Source of the DNA: Planctomycetota bacterium
Lineage (GTDB): Bacteria; Planctomycetota; Phycisphaerae; Phycisphaerales; UBA1924
NCBI GenBank assembly: GCA_018968885.1
Contig: JAGWZK010000019.1
Coordinates: 1 to 64,000, forward strand
Length of the DNA stretch: 64,000 nt
Reading direction: 5' to 3'
Shown: piece by piece, positions 55,516 through 64,000 of the stretch
How the letters are laid out: every line of letters starts with the position of its first letter
Numbering within the stretch: the first letter of the stretch is position 1
The notes under the pieces: generated by a model
Told to the model about the DNA's origin: nothing
Database searches by the model: none
The model's input: the letters and a program-made list of their open reading frames with translations, nothing else
Program-made: the position numbers and the translations under genes

Positions 55516-57318
55516 ATGACCTCACACACTCCACAATCCCCTTCCTCGTCGCAGAATTCGCGTCGTGGCTTCACCCTCATCGAGATCCTCGTCGCCGTCG
55601 GCGCGGTCGCACTCATTGCTGTCGGCCTTGCCGCCGTCTTTGATTCCGTCGGCAAGACTGTCAGTGGTGGTCGCAAGCTCAGCCGCTACAACGCCCTCTC
55701 CACCCAGATCGAACTGCAACTCCGCCGCGACATCAACTCCATGACCCGCGACGGCATCCTGATGATTCGTCAGCAGTTTGCCTCCAACGGCAGCACGCCA
55801 GTGTTGCAACGCCCCGTGTATCTCTCAGAACGCGATCAGGACATTTCGCTTCCTCCCCGTCTCCGCCGCATCGATGAGCTTCTCTTCATCGGTCGTGGTG
55901 AGTACATTCAGGCCGGCGAACCTATCTCTCCTGATTACATCGCCACCTCCGACACCGCACGCATCTATTACGGCCATGGCCAGCGCCGCATCGATTCCGA
56001 TGTCAACTACGGCGTCCCCGGCACCAATCGCGTCCTTCGATATGACGACGATCCCGGTGTATCAGGCGCTGGCGGAGGCAATGCCATCCGTGGTCAGATT
56101 CTCGGCGGCATTCTCGGCAACAACAGGTACGCCGGCGATTGGGCCCTGCTGCGTCAGCAAACTTTGCTGATCAATCCTTCGCTCACTCGTCGCGATCTCG
56201 CGGCGGTGGGGGCCGAGCCTCGCAACTCGCCACTGTTGCAGGATTCCGGCTGGCAGATTGCCCTCCAGCCCGCACAATCCAGTCTCTTCCGCAAGGTCGC
56301 ACGCATCCTTCCCGATGCCACAAATCGCCCCGTGCCAACCTCGCTGTGGAGTCAGTACACACCCATCACTGGCAACGTCCCCGGCCTTCGTCCCCCTTCC
56401 AATCGCCCCAACACCGCCTCGGGTCTGGTCGAGATCATCGCCAGCGACCCTTCCGAACTCCGTTCTTTCATCACGACTTGTCCGATCGGTCCCGATGGAG
56501 TGGGGAACTACTCTCAGATCGATCCTACCGCTGCAGGTGCGCTGCCATGGCAAGCAGAAGCTGGTTGGCCCACTGCTGGCAGTCTGGCCGACGCTGCCCT
56601 CACACGGACGCACCAGTGGATGGCTCAGGTCTTCCCCACGCAGTCTGATGCCTGGGCACCCATCATCGCCCTCGATCCTTCCGTCAGTGGCTCGCGCATC
56701 CGCTACGAAGCCAAGTGGCCCGACCCCACACAGGCCCTTCCCGCCACTGCCAACAACCAGCTCGCCGCTGCGTACGCGCGTCGCGATCAGACCATGCTCG
56801 GCTCCTCAGTTCTCCTCGAACGCTGCAGCGAGTTCATCGTCGAATGGTCCTTCGGGCAATGGAATCCCAGTTTGCTCTCCTTGGTGTGGTACGGCGGCGC
56901 TGGTCCTGTGGATGCCAGCGGCCAACGTCCCATCTCTTTCTATAACGACGCGGTCGCCACGTATCACTCCTTCGAAGGGTTCACCCGCTATCAACCCTTC
57001 AAGCGCAAGCGCAACACCAATCCGCCGATTCCCACATCCGCCACTCCACTCAACGAGTCCAACCTCGCCGGTTACGTCCCCTCTACTCGTTTGATCTACG
57101 GCACGCAGACGCCCAATCCCCTCCAGTGCCTCACGTCCCACTTCGGCTATCACGATCCCACCTACACCCCCGCCGCAGATGATCAGATCCGCACCATTCC
57201 CTGGGTCTGGCCAAAGCTCATCCGCATCACCATCCGCATCGCTGACGAGCGCGACCCCACTCAGGAAGAAACCTTCCAATACGTCTTCGAACTCCCCGCT
57301 CAGGTCACCACGCCGTGA
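55516..57318 (+). CDS. Pseudopilin, GspJ-like
   Basis: A 600-residue protein with RRGFTLIEILVAVGAVALIAVGLAAVFDSVGKTVSGGRKLSRYNALSTQIELQLRRDINSM. The region after the helix (LQLRRDINSMTRDG) resembles GspJ/PilW. The classical GspJ is about 200 residues, so the three-fold length is unusual and appears to be a feature of this cluster as a whole. It lies between the GspI-like and GspK-like genes, as in a canonical gsp order. Confidence 0.83.
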   Translation: MTSHTPQSPSSSQNSRRGFTLIEILVAVGAVALIAVGLAAVFDSVGKTVSGGRKLSRYNALSTQIELQLRRDINSMTRDGILMIRQQFASNGSTPVLQRPVYLSERDQDISLPPRLRRIDELLFIGRGEYIQAGEPISPDYIATSDTARIYYGHGQRRIDSDVNYGVPGTNRVLRYDDDPGVSGAGGGNAIRGQILGGILGNNRYAGDWALLRQQTLLINPSLTRRDLAAVGAEPRNSPLLQDSGWQIALQPAQSSLFRKVARILPDATNRPVPTSLWSQYTPITGNVPGLRPPSNRPNTASGLVEIIASDPSELRSFITTCPIGPDGVGNYSQIDPTAAGALPWQAEAGWPTAGSLADAALTRTHQWMAQVFPTQSDAWAPIIALDPSVSGSRIRYEAKWPDPTQALPATANNQLAAAYARRDQTMLGSSVLLERCSEFIVEWSFGQWNPSLLSLVWYGGAGPVDASGQRPISFYNDAVATYHSFEGFTRYQPFKRKRNTNPPIPTSATPLNESNLAGYVPSTRLIYGTQTPNPLQCLTSHFGYHDPTYTPAADDQIRTIPWVWPKLIRITIRIADERDPTQEETFQYVFELPAQVTTP

Positions 57319-57387
57319 TGTTTACAGACATCCTCCTTTCGCTCCCGTTCCTCGCTTCCTCTCGCTCACATTTCTGAGAGTCCACTC

Positions 57388-60300
57388 ATGACCACCTCTC
57401 ACGATTTCAACCCCGACTCTGCCAAACCCCTCGCCACCGGCACCACTCGCGCCGCCGCGCTCCTTCGCGCTGTCGCCGGTGCCCCCGCCGGTGTGCACGA
57501 GACTCGTCGCGGCTCATTCATGGTTCTGGTCGTCGGCACCCTCGCCCTTCTCGCTGTCATCTCCATCCTCTATGTCACCGTGGGCCGTGGTGATCGTCAG
57601 ATGGCCAGCGCCGCCGAGCGCAATGACAAGCTCGAAAACACTCCAGATGCCTTCGCCAACCACATCGCCAAAATCGTCGGTGATTCCACCGTCTCCCTCT
57701 ACTCAGTCGGCGGCACCGGCAACAACGAAATCTTCCGCCGCAAAACTTGGGATTATCCCTCCACTTCCTGGTCTCTCCGCACTCACGCCACTGACCCTGC
57801 CGATCGCCAGCAGTTCACCCCCTCCGGCAACGTCAGTGGCAGCACCCCCTGGCTCGCCAGCACCGAACCCATCTGGCTCAATTTCGCCGGCGCCGGTGCT
57901 CCAAATCCCGCACTCCGCGCTCGCCGCGACTGGGCCCACATTTCCAACGTCTCTCCCGATGGTGCCTACGTCAACCTTTTCAACCTGCGCCAGAACGGCT
58001 TTGACGCTACGCCCACGCAGATGCGTCAAAACCTCTCCTACCTCAACGCAGATGGCACGAGCCGCGTCAATCGTGATTTCGGCTCCGCTCCTCGCGGCAC
58101 CAACGATCCGCACCCCGCCGATTGGTCCATGCGTCAGGCCAACCTCTTTTTCCCGGTCGAGCTCGCCAGCCCCGCCGCAGTCTCCAATCCCGCCTACCTC
58201 CGCTATCAGTATGCCGATGCCGATGGTGACGGCTTCTACGACGCCCGTTGGCAGGAAATGGTTGAATTCCGTGGCGGCACCAACCCCATCACCAACCTCC
58301 TCCCCCGCGACGACAAATACCGCTACTTCTTTGCCACTCGCATCGTTGACCTCAGCAGCATGGTCAACGTCAACACCGCCAAAGACTTCTTTTCCAACGG
58401 TACTGCTCAGGCCCCCGATGCCGAACTTCCCTTCGGTCTCTCTCCTTCCGAGATTGACCTTTTCCGCCTTCTCACCCTCACCGATGCCTACGACACCGTC
58501 GGCCCCATCTTCGGCTACGAATACCTCAGCAATGAGACTGACGTCGGCGAGTTCGTTCCTCCTTCCGCCAACTACAACCAATACACCGAACGCTTCTCTT
58601 GGGATGTCGCCCGCACTTCGTGGGAGTTGACTCGCCAGTCCTTCTCCAGCGTTCTCCTTCCGCCTCGTCCTGCGGGCGCGATCACTCCTGTCTGGTCCAC
58701 CGGCAAGGAGCGCTATCAGGCCTACCTCAAGACCTCAGCCCGTCCCGGCTCCGTCGGTTACGACACCGCCAACACCAGCTACACCAACTCGACCAACTTT
58801 GACCTCGCAGACCTCCTCGAGCTGCACACCTTCTGGTCCACCAACAACGCCGATGTCATGTCGCGCCTCGAAGCCGCCATGGGCAATTGGAATACGCCCA
58901 ACAAGTTCTCCCCCCTCCGCGACAATCGCCCCTTCAGCGTCGAGCGTTTCGGCAAGGCCGACAACACCCAGGCCACCGTTCCCGCCATGCTGCAATCGCA
59001 GATCGATCTGCGGCACATGCTCACCACCATCTCCGGTGCCCGCCCCTTCCGCTCTCTCCCCGTCCGCCGCAACACCGCCGACCAGCCCAATCCCCCCTCC
59101 ATCGGCGATCAGGAACTCAAGCTCAACGCACAGGCCCTCCTGAACGCTGGCAACACCAACGACCTCTTCGAGGCCTACGCCGATTCTCTCGCGCCGATTC
59201 AGTTAGATAGCACCCGCGCCGCTGCCGCGTGGAATACTGGCGCTGGCCTCGGCCAGGCCATGCAGACCGAGTATTACGGCTATCGCGGCCCCGAACTGGC
59301 CATCATCGCCAGCGCCTTCATGGCCTCGAACATGATCGACATGTTCGACACCGATAATCGTCCCACCGTCAACACGCTCCTCCTCGCCGAGCCATTCCGC
59401 GGCATTCTCAACGGCGATTACGCCAACTTCACCACCCGCGAGCCCCGCAGTTTCGACCAGCGCACCCATCAGTGGGCCTCCTGGGTCGATGCTGGTCAGC
59501 TCGATCTCAATCAGGGCACTGCCGCCACTGGCCGCCTCGCCAACGCCACCACCGGCCCCACCGCCAGCACCGTCCCCGCGATCAACGTCTACGGCTACGA
59601 AGCCCAGCCGTTCATTACCCAAGTGGCAACCTTGACCGTGTACACAGACACCCCTTTGGACTCTGATGAACCCAGTCTCCTTCAGGGTGATGCAGATGAA
59701 CGTCCAGACGCTGATACCAATGGTTTCCCTGATGGCTTCATCACCATCGATGGCGATATTCCCAATGGCAACGTCAATGACAATGGCGACCTCATGTGCC
59801 GCGTCGTCGCCTTCCAGATCACCAACCCATTCGATGTGGATATCACCCTTTCACAGGGTCTGGGACTAGGTCAGAGCAACGTCTTTGACCCCAATCACCC
59901 GCCCATCGACCGTGAGCAGGACTTTTACTACATTGAGTTTGGTGGGAAGTTCTACAAGCTCTCCGAACTGATCGAAGTGAACCAAGCGGCCGCAGAGTTC
60001 TGGAGTGGCTCTTCATCCACCGGCGGCAACACGGTAGACAACGAGTTTGCGACGTTGGCACCCCTCACCATTCCCCGTGGAAAATCGATTGTTGTCTACG
60101 CGATGAGTGAGACTGAACGTGCGGTGGCTCGCCGATTCGCGGCATCAAGCACCGGATCGACTGGAATCGCACGCGGCGATGGTGACTACTACACCGTCGT
60201 TCGCAGGTGGATTCGTCACCAGTTTGGAATTGGCACTGGCAACGGCAACGACAAAGTTGTCGAAATCCCTCGATTTGAGCCTTTTGACATCAATAACGCC

Positions 60301-62301
60301 TCCAACGCTGGCGTTGCGCTTTCTGGGTACCACAATCCTCTCAGCAATTCCTCTCCGGAGTTGAATCAACAGGTCAACCTCTGGCGCGCGCGTCGCGCTG
60401 CTCCATTCGCCAATGCCAACAACCAGCATGAGAGTTTCCTCTCCACCGCCAGCGGCACCACCACCGTCGATGGCTCGCCGACTCCTCCCGCAGTGCAGTT
60501 GCCCGAACGCAACCGTCGCGAGAACGATCAGCTTGTCGATCGCTTCCGCGTAACACCCGGTACGGATCTGGATCGCAAGCTTGTTCAGGTCAATCAAACC
60601 ATCAACGGTGCCTACGCGGGCGATGAAGATGGTCCCTTCAACAATCAAAACTACAACGGCGGTTGCACCATCGCGTTGTGGGCCACCTCACGTCGTTACG
60701 ACGACCCCGGTACAAGTGGCACCGCCCCACGTGGCGCCATTCCCGCCTATTGCCTCTCCACCAAGACCGGCACCACGCTCACTCTGGGTGCACAGGATTC
60801 TCGTAGTCCTTCATCCATCGACGACGGTGACTTCTCCAACTCACAAGGTGCCTATCGCAGCCTGAACGAATGGAAGAATGGCATGTCTACGGCGACCCCC
60901 ATCGTCGAAGACATGGAACTCGCTGCCTCTGAGCGCAATTCCGATGTCATCGCCTCCAACCTCGGCGGCATCACCTTCGCCAACAACTACCTTGAGTCTT
61001 ACCTCGACAACCGCAAGTTCGAGCACGAGACTACTCCTTCCAATCCTCCCCTCTCGGCGCTCCGCGTCGCCGACATGCTTTTGCCTCGCGCTCTAGGTTC
61101 CTTCGAAGCACCGGTATTGCAGGACGGCACGACTCAGATCGAGCAAGCTGTTCCTCCCTCAGCAACTTCTCTCGCTGACCTCGACCGCCGCTGGGTCACA
61201 CTCAGTGAGGCCCTCGCCGTCGCCTACAACTACGAGCCCCTCACCAGCGTGTCAACCTCCACGCCCGCCGCCAACAACCCGGCCGAATCGCTCCTCTGGC
61301 TCTACCGCCCCCTCAACATCGCCAGTCGCACTCCCGCCGAAACGCCTGTCCTCGATGGTGGCAATCTCCGCCTCGATGATTTCGTTCTCTTCCACGATGC
61401 TGTCGGCAACGATCGTATTTTCAACGCAGTCGCCGGTGACTACCGCACGGGCCTTGGTCAGCCCGCCGCGGCTGGCATTCTCGATACCTTCATGACCCTC
61501 CCGGTCAACATCGCTTCACTCACCAGCCCCATCCAGGGCACCGTCAACATCAACACCGTCCCCCGCCACGTCCTCAACACCGTCCCCATGATGGCCCCCG
61601 CGCCGACAAATAGCCCCGCCACCAGTCCCACGCTGTGGTGGTGGGGTGAGCCAACCGTCTTCGGCCAGACCAGCGACATCGCTGCCACCGTGCTCGCCTA
61701 TCGCGACAAGATTTCCACTGATGTCCGTGTCAAGACCCGCATCGGAACGCCCAGAGATGTGCGCATCTTTGACAACACCGGCGCGATCACGCCCGATCAG
61801 GCCGACCAACTTGATGGCCGCACAGTTGCCAGCAACGTGCCCGCCATTCGCGAGGAGCCCGGCGTCTTCACGCTCGGCGAGCTCATGGCCGCACGCCAGG
61901 TTGATCCCACGCAGTCGAACACCTTCCGAGATCCCAGCAACATCGACTTCCTCGGCCAGCGTGATGGCGCCACGGGCTCGCAATTCACACGCGTCGGCAC
62001 CGAGAGCATCCTGCACAAGAACACCTCAGGCACCTACACCGTGGACGGACTCCAGGGTGAGTACGACCAGAAGCTCATCCCCATGCAGGGTCTGCTCGCC
62101 ACCGCCAGCACCCGCAGCGATTACTTCATCTGCTGGTTCATCGTCGAGGGGTATCGCAAGGAAGACACGACCAAGCTCACCAACGCCGACCCCATGGTCC
62201 CCAGCATCCGCCGCCGCTTCATGATGGTCCTCGATCGCTCGCAGTGCATCAGCCCCGGCCAGCCCGCCAAGATCCGCGCCATCAAGGAAGTTCCCCTCTA
62301 A
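57388..62301 (+). CDS. Giant GspK-like minor pseudopilin
   Basis: A 1637-residue protein, about five times the usual GspK length (about 320). It begins with a leader of about 43 residues and a single membrane helix (GSFMVLVVGTLALLAVISILYVTV). The helix-hairpin-helix-like block GTVNINTVPRHVLNTVP, near residue 1380, is the GspK hallmark, and a similar SSMVNVNTAKDFF occurs near residue 325. A Ca-binding-like stretch (DADERPDADTNGFPDG...NDNGD) lies at about 770-790. In canonical systems GspK caps the pseudopilus tip with I and J. The large extra domains may contact substrate or the thick planctomycete envelope; that is inference. A terminator follows the gene. Confidence 0.85.
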   Translation: MTTSHDFNPDSAKPLATGTTRAAALLRAVAGAPAGVHETRRGSFMVLVVGTLALLAVISILYVTVGRGDRQMASAAERNDKLENTPDAFANHIAKIVGDSTVSLYSVGGTGNNEIFRRKTWDYPSTSWSLRTHATDPADRQQFTPSGNVSGSTPWLASTEPIWLNFAGAGAPNPALRARRDWAHISNVSPDGAYVNLFNLRQNGFDATPTQMRQNLSYLNADGTSRVNRDFGSAPRGTNDPHPADWSMRQANLFFPVELASPAAVSNPAYLRYQYADADGDGFYDARWQEMVEFRGGTNPITNLLPRDDKYRYFFATRIVDLSSMVNVNTAKDFFSNGTAQAPDAELPFGLSPSEIDLFRLLTLTDAYDTVGPIFGYEYLSNETDVGEFVPPSANYNQYTERFSWDVARTSWELTRQSFSSVLLPPRPAGAITPVWSTGKERYQAYLKTSARPGSVGYDTANTSYTNSTNFDLADLLELHTFWSTNNADVMSRLEAAMGNWNTPNKFSPLRDNRPFSVERFGKADNTQATVPAMLQSQIDLRHMLTTISGARPFRSLPVRRNTADQPNPPSIGDQELKLNAQALLNAGNTNDLFEAYADSLAPIQLDSTRAAAAWNTGAGLGQAMQTEYYGYRGPELAIIASAFMASNMIDMFDTDNRPTVNTLLLAEPFRGILNGDYANFTTREPRSFDQRTHQWASWVDAGQLDLNQGTAATGRLANATTGPTASTVPAINVYGYEAQPFITQVATLTVYTDTPLDSDEPSLLQGDADERPDADTNGFPDGFITIDGDIPNGNVNDNGDLMCRVVAFQITNPFDVDITLSQGLGLGQSNVFDPNHPPIDREQDFYYIEFGGKFYKLSELIEVNQAAAEFWSGSSSTGGNTVDNEFATLAPLTIPRGKSIVVYAMSETERAVARRFAASSTGSTGIARGDGDYYTVVRRWIRHQFGIGTGNGNDKVVEIPRFEPFDINNASNAGVALSGYHNPLSNSSPELNQQVNLWRARRAAPFANANNQHESFLSTASGTTTVDGSPTPPAVQLPERNRRENDQLVDRFRVTPGTDLDRKLVQVNQTINGAYAGDEDGPFNNQNYNGGCTIALWATSRRYDDPGTSGTAPRGAIPAYCLSTKTGTTLTLGAQDSRSPSSIDDGDFSNSQGAYRSLNEWKNGMSTATPIVEDMELAASERNSDVIASNLGGITFANNYLESYLDNRKFEHETTPSNPPLSALRVADMLLPRALGSFEAPVLQDGTTQIEQAVPPSATSLADLDRRWVTLSEALAVAYNYEPLTSVSTSTPAANNPAESLLWLYRPLNIASRTPAETPVLDGGNLRLDDFVLFHDAVGNDRIFNAVAGDYRTGLGQPAAAGILDTFMTLPVNIASLTSPIQGTVNINTVPRHVLNTVPMMAPAPTNSPATSPTLWWWGEPTVFGQTSDIAATVLAYRDKISTDVRVKTRIGTPRDVRIFDNTGAITPDQADQLDGRTVASNVPAIREEPGVFTLGELMAARQVDPTQSNTFRDPSNIDFLGQRDGATGSQFTRVGTESILHKNTSGTYTVDGLQGEYDQKLIPMQGLLATASTRSDYFICWFIVEGYRKEDTTKLTNADPMVPSIRRRFMMVLDRSQCISPGQPAKIRAIKEVPL

Positions 62302-62339
62302 ATCCGCGGCAATCCAGGCCCATTTCCCTCACTTTTTCC

Positions 62340-62374
62340 GCCGCCCGGAACACCTCCGGGCGGCTTTCATTTTC
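62340..62374 (+). terminator. Intrinsic terminator ending the pilus/secretion cluster
   Basis: GCCGCCCGGA (62340-62349) pairs with TCCGGGCGGC (62355-62364), with a five-base loop. It is followed by CTTTCATTTT. Confidence 0.88.
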
Positions 62375-62417
62375 CCCCCGCTCGCCCTACCCTTCCTTCG
62401 ACCGCAACACGGTCGCC

Positions 62418-62491
62418 CAGGGTGTAGCTCAGCTTGGTAGAGCGCTTGGTTTGGGTCCAAGAGGCCGCAGGTTCAAATCCTGTCACCCTGA
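62418..62491 (+). tRNA. tRNA-Pro (TGG anticodon)
   Basis: The acceptor stem is CAGGGTG (62418-62424) with CACCCTG (62484-62490). The anticodon stem CTTGG/CCAAG encloses the loop TTTGGGT, with anticodon TGG at its centre. The T loop is TTCAAAT. CCA is not encoded. Its 3' end is copied several times downstream. Confidence 0.95.
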
Positions 62492-62744
62492 TTTGCGAAG
62501 CAAAGCAGTACCGGGCTGGCTTCAGCCCGGCAATTCGCGCAGCGAACGTGACAGGATTCTGCGCAGCACAATCTGTCACCCTGATTTGCAGCGCGACCCG
62601 CCGCTCTGGGCGGGTTGTGATGCAAATTGGAGATGGATTGGTCCTGCGGCAGCGGGCGAACGAAGCGAGAACGCCGGGCCGCAGGTTTACGCCGAAGCGA
62701 AGCACAGGCGCCACGAAGTGCAATCCTGTCACCCTGATTTGCGA
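62476..62744 (+). repeat. Array of tRNA-Pro 3'-end copies alternating with hairpins
   Basis: The tRNA tail plus flank (62476-62498) recurs imperfectly at 62570-62589 and exactly, over 23 bases, at 62722-62744. An 11-base inverted copy is at 62548-62558. The T-arm stretch GGCCGCAGGTT (62463-62473) recurs at 62677-62687. Between copies lie the hairpins CCGGGCTG/CAGCCCGG (62511-62530), ATTTGCA...TGCAAAT enclosing ACCCGCC/GGCGGGT (62584-62627), and CCTGCGGC/GCCGCAGG (62643-62685). Confidence 0.88.
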
Positions 62745-62771
62745 GTTGTTCAATAAGGCGCGGAGGAATTG

Positions 62772-63317
62772 ATGGAGCGGCTACCTCAATTTCGATTCCA
62801 TGCCGATCCACTACGCACAGGTTCAGTTGAACCATCGAACAACAAGTGCGTCTGCTGCGAGCGTTCTCGCGGGTACATCTACGTGGGACCGGTCTACGCG
62901 GAAGAGGAGTATGCCTCGTGCATCTGCCCATGGTGCATCTCTGAAGGCTCCGCCCATGCGAGGCTCGATGTGTCATTCCATGACGAGTCCAGTATCGGCG
63001 GCTGCGAATGGGACCCGGTCCCCCAGTCCTCCATTGAGGAAATCGCCTTTCGCACGCCCGGCTTTTGCGGTTGGCAACAGGAGCGCTGGTGGTCGCATTG
63101 TGGAGAAGCCGCGTGTTTTCTAGGTCGAGCGGGGCGCGAAGAGTTGGACGCGGCGGGGGCCCAAGCCATCGCGTCGATTCGGGAATCGGCGGGAATAACC
63201 TCGGACGAAGAATGGGCTAGTTTCTTCGACGCATTCGACAAAGACGGCAGCCCGACGGCCTATCTGTTTCGGTGCATTCGATGCGGCGTGTTGGGGGGAT
63301 ATCAGGATTGCGATTGA
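62772..63317 (+). CDS. CbrC-family (UPF0167) protein
   Basis: A 181-residue cysteine-rich cytosolic protein. Family blocks: LPQFRFHADPLRTGSVEPSNNKCVCCERSRGYIYVGPVYAEE, CICPWCISEGSAHARL, RTPGFCGWQQERWWSHCGE and the end YLFRCIRCGVLGGYQDCD. The CxxC pairs suggest metal binding. E. coli CbrC is linked to colicin E2 tolerance; the molecular role is unknown. GGAGG precedes ATG 62772. The gene lies between two partial copies of the tRNA-Pro 3' end, which hints at acquisition as a small island. Confidence 0.85.
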   Translation: MERLPQFRFHADPLRTGSVEPSNNKCVCCERSRGYIYVGPVYAEEEYASCICPWCISEGSAHARLDVSFHDESSIGGCEWDPVPQSSIEEIAFRTPGFCGWQQERWWSHCGEAACFLGRAGREELDAAGAQAIASIRESAGITSDEEWASFFDAFDKDGSPTAYLFRCIRCGVLGGYQDCD

Positions 63318-63380
63318 ACATTGATCCGATATCCAGCTGCCAAACTCGAACTTCGGCCACGAAAAGTTCTATTGGTGTAC

Positions 63381-63391
63381 TGTCACCCTGA
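63381..63391 (+). repeat. Further short copy of the tRNA-Pro 3' end
   Basis: TGTCACCCTGA (11 bases) matches the tRNA 3' end at 62481-62491. It lies after the cbrC-like gene in the same orientation as the array. Confidence 0.6.
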
Positions 63392-63509
63392 CTGCCGCGT
63401 CGTGGCAATCGAGCAGTAGAGCAATTGAGAAGTAGAACAGGAGCGAAGCAGATCCACTGCCGCCTTATGACTTCTCGAACCAACCTTCGCCCGGCAGAAC
63501 GGCCTGCCT

Positions 63510-63917
63510 CTATCTCCCCCAGTTCATCACAGTGATGCTGATCTGCAGCGTGGTCGCGATGGATACCCAGATCAGATACGGAATCTGTGCAAAGGTCACC
63601 CAGCGGTAGTGGGGCCAGATCGCCCACATCATCCACACGATCGAACTCCAGACGATCAGAATATCGATGGTGGCCAGGGGCAGGTTGCGCATGCCGAACT
63701 GGATGGGTGTGAAGAGCAGGTTGGCGAGCAGATTGATGCCAAAGGGAATCGTGACACTCCACGGGAACTTCCGGCGCATGGCCTGAACCAGCACGAACCC
63801 AAACGTGATCGCGATGATCGGGTAGAGAATGGACCAGATCGTCCCGATGGTGCCAGGAGCTGGCGTCCAGCCGGGCTTGGCAAGTTGGTTGTACCAGGTC
63901 ATCCATTCCATCGGCAT
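63510..63917 (-). CDS. tspO: TspO/MBR-family membrane protein
   Basis: A 135-residue protein with five membrane helices. Family motifs: WYNQLAKPGWTPAPGTIGTIWSILYP, NLLFTPIQFGMRNLPLATIDILIVW and QIPYLIWVSIATTLQISITVMNW. TspO proteins bind tetrapyrroles and are implicated in porphyrin transport or stress responses. The ATG at 63917 or 63911 gives the family length; the frame is open to 63971 from a TTG with unlike residues. Confidence 0.9.
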   Translation of the reverse strand: MPMEWMTWYNQLAKPGWTPAPGTIGTIWSILYPIIAITFGFVLVQAMRRKFPWSVTIPFGINLLANLLFTPIQFGMRNLPLATIDILIVWSSIVWMMWAIWPHYRWVTFAQIPYLIWVSIATTLQISITVMNWGR

Positions 63918-64000
63918 CGGCTCGCAATTGATTTCTCTGGTGGAGCGTAGAGCCACAATCTCACGGGACAATCAGCGATCTATACCGCCGGAACACGCGG

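Overview
The window is a GC-rich bacterial chromosome segment. It suggests a planctomycete of the class Phycisphaerae. This is inferred from the combination of prepilin-like proteins with [23 protein letters not shown]-termini, dockerin-like DFFDYLDF tails, a very large GspK-like protein, a PEP-CTERM/choice-of-anchor-A protein, outer-membrane biogenesis genes and FlhF/FlhG/FliA. No ribosomal RNA lies in the window, so the taxonomic call rests on gene content alone.

Layout: 1-8100 holds a methionine/homoserine operon (a PLP Cys/Met enzyme, an aspartokinase-homoserine dehydrogenase fusion and Asd) behind a SAM-I/SAM-IV-like riboswitch. A truncated, diverged copy of the riboswitch 3' part plus the start of the PLP gene lies at 1-325. 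A fucosidase-sialidase-like fusion gene sits between the two copies. 8100-10750 has hpf, a quinone oxidoreductase and an HGSNAT-like membrane acyltransferase. 10900-15100 is a flagellar regulatory block (flhF, flhG, a small membrane protein, fliA) closed by an intrinsic terminator. 15100-25700 holds folK, a DUF2092-like exported protein, a LysR regulator divergent from an S46 peptidase, a Tat-exported epimerase-like protein, BamD, LptE and FtsH.

25900-30300 is a more plastic patch: two prepilin-like genes, a RAYT transposase between REP-like hairpin repeats, the remnant of a third prepilin gene, and a dockerin-tailed secreted protein whose ribosome-binding site lies inside a long hairpin. 30900-45440 carries a membrane Ser/Thr kinase, infC with an apparent AUC start codon, a TolC-family lipoprotein, several exported proteins, a FIST protein, tRNA-Cys, a PEP-CTERM protein, an RluA-methyltransferase fusion, a second dockerin-tailed protein, a DUF2238-like membrane protein and a stand-alone CoaB.

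45686-62301 is one long co-directional type IV pilus/type II secretion cluster: PilB-like, PilT, a second GspE-like ATPase, GspF/PilC, four pseudopilin-like proteins and a 1637-residue GspK-like protein, ending at a terminator. After it come tRNA-Pro and several partial copies of its 3' end alternating with hairpins. A CbrC-family gene lies between the last two copies. A TspO gene ends the window.

Most noteworthy: the duplicated SAM riboswitch/expression platform with mutually exclusive pairings, the tRNA-Pro tail array, the buried-SD hairpin at 29165-29226, the AUC start of infC, and the aspartokinase-HSD fusion without ACT domains. All functional statements are homology readings by eye; no searches were run.
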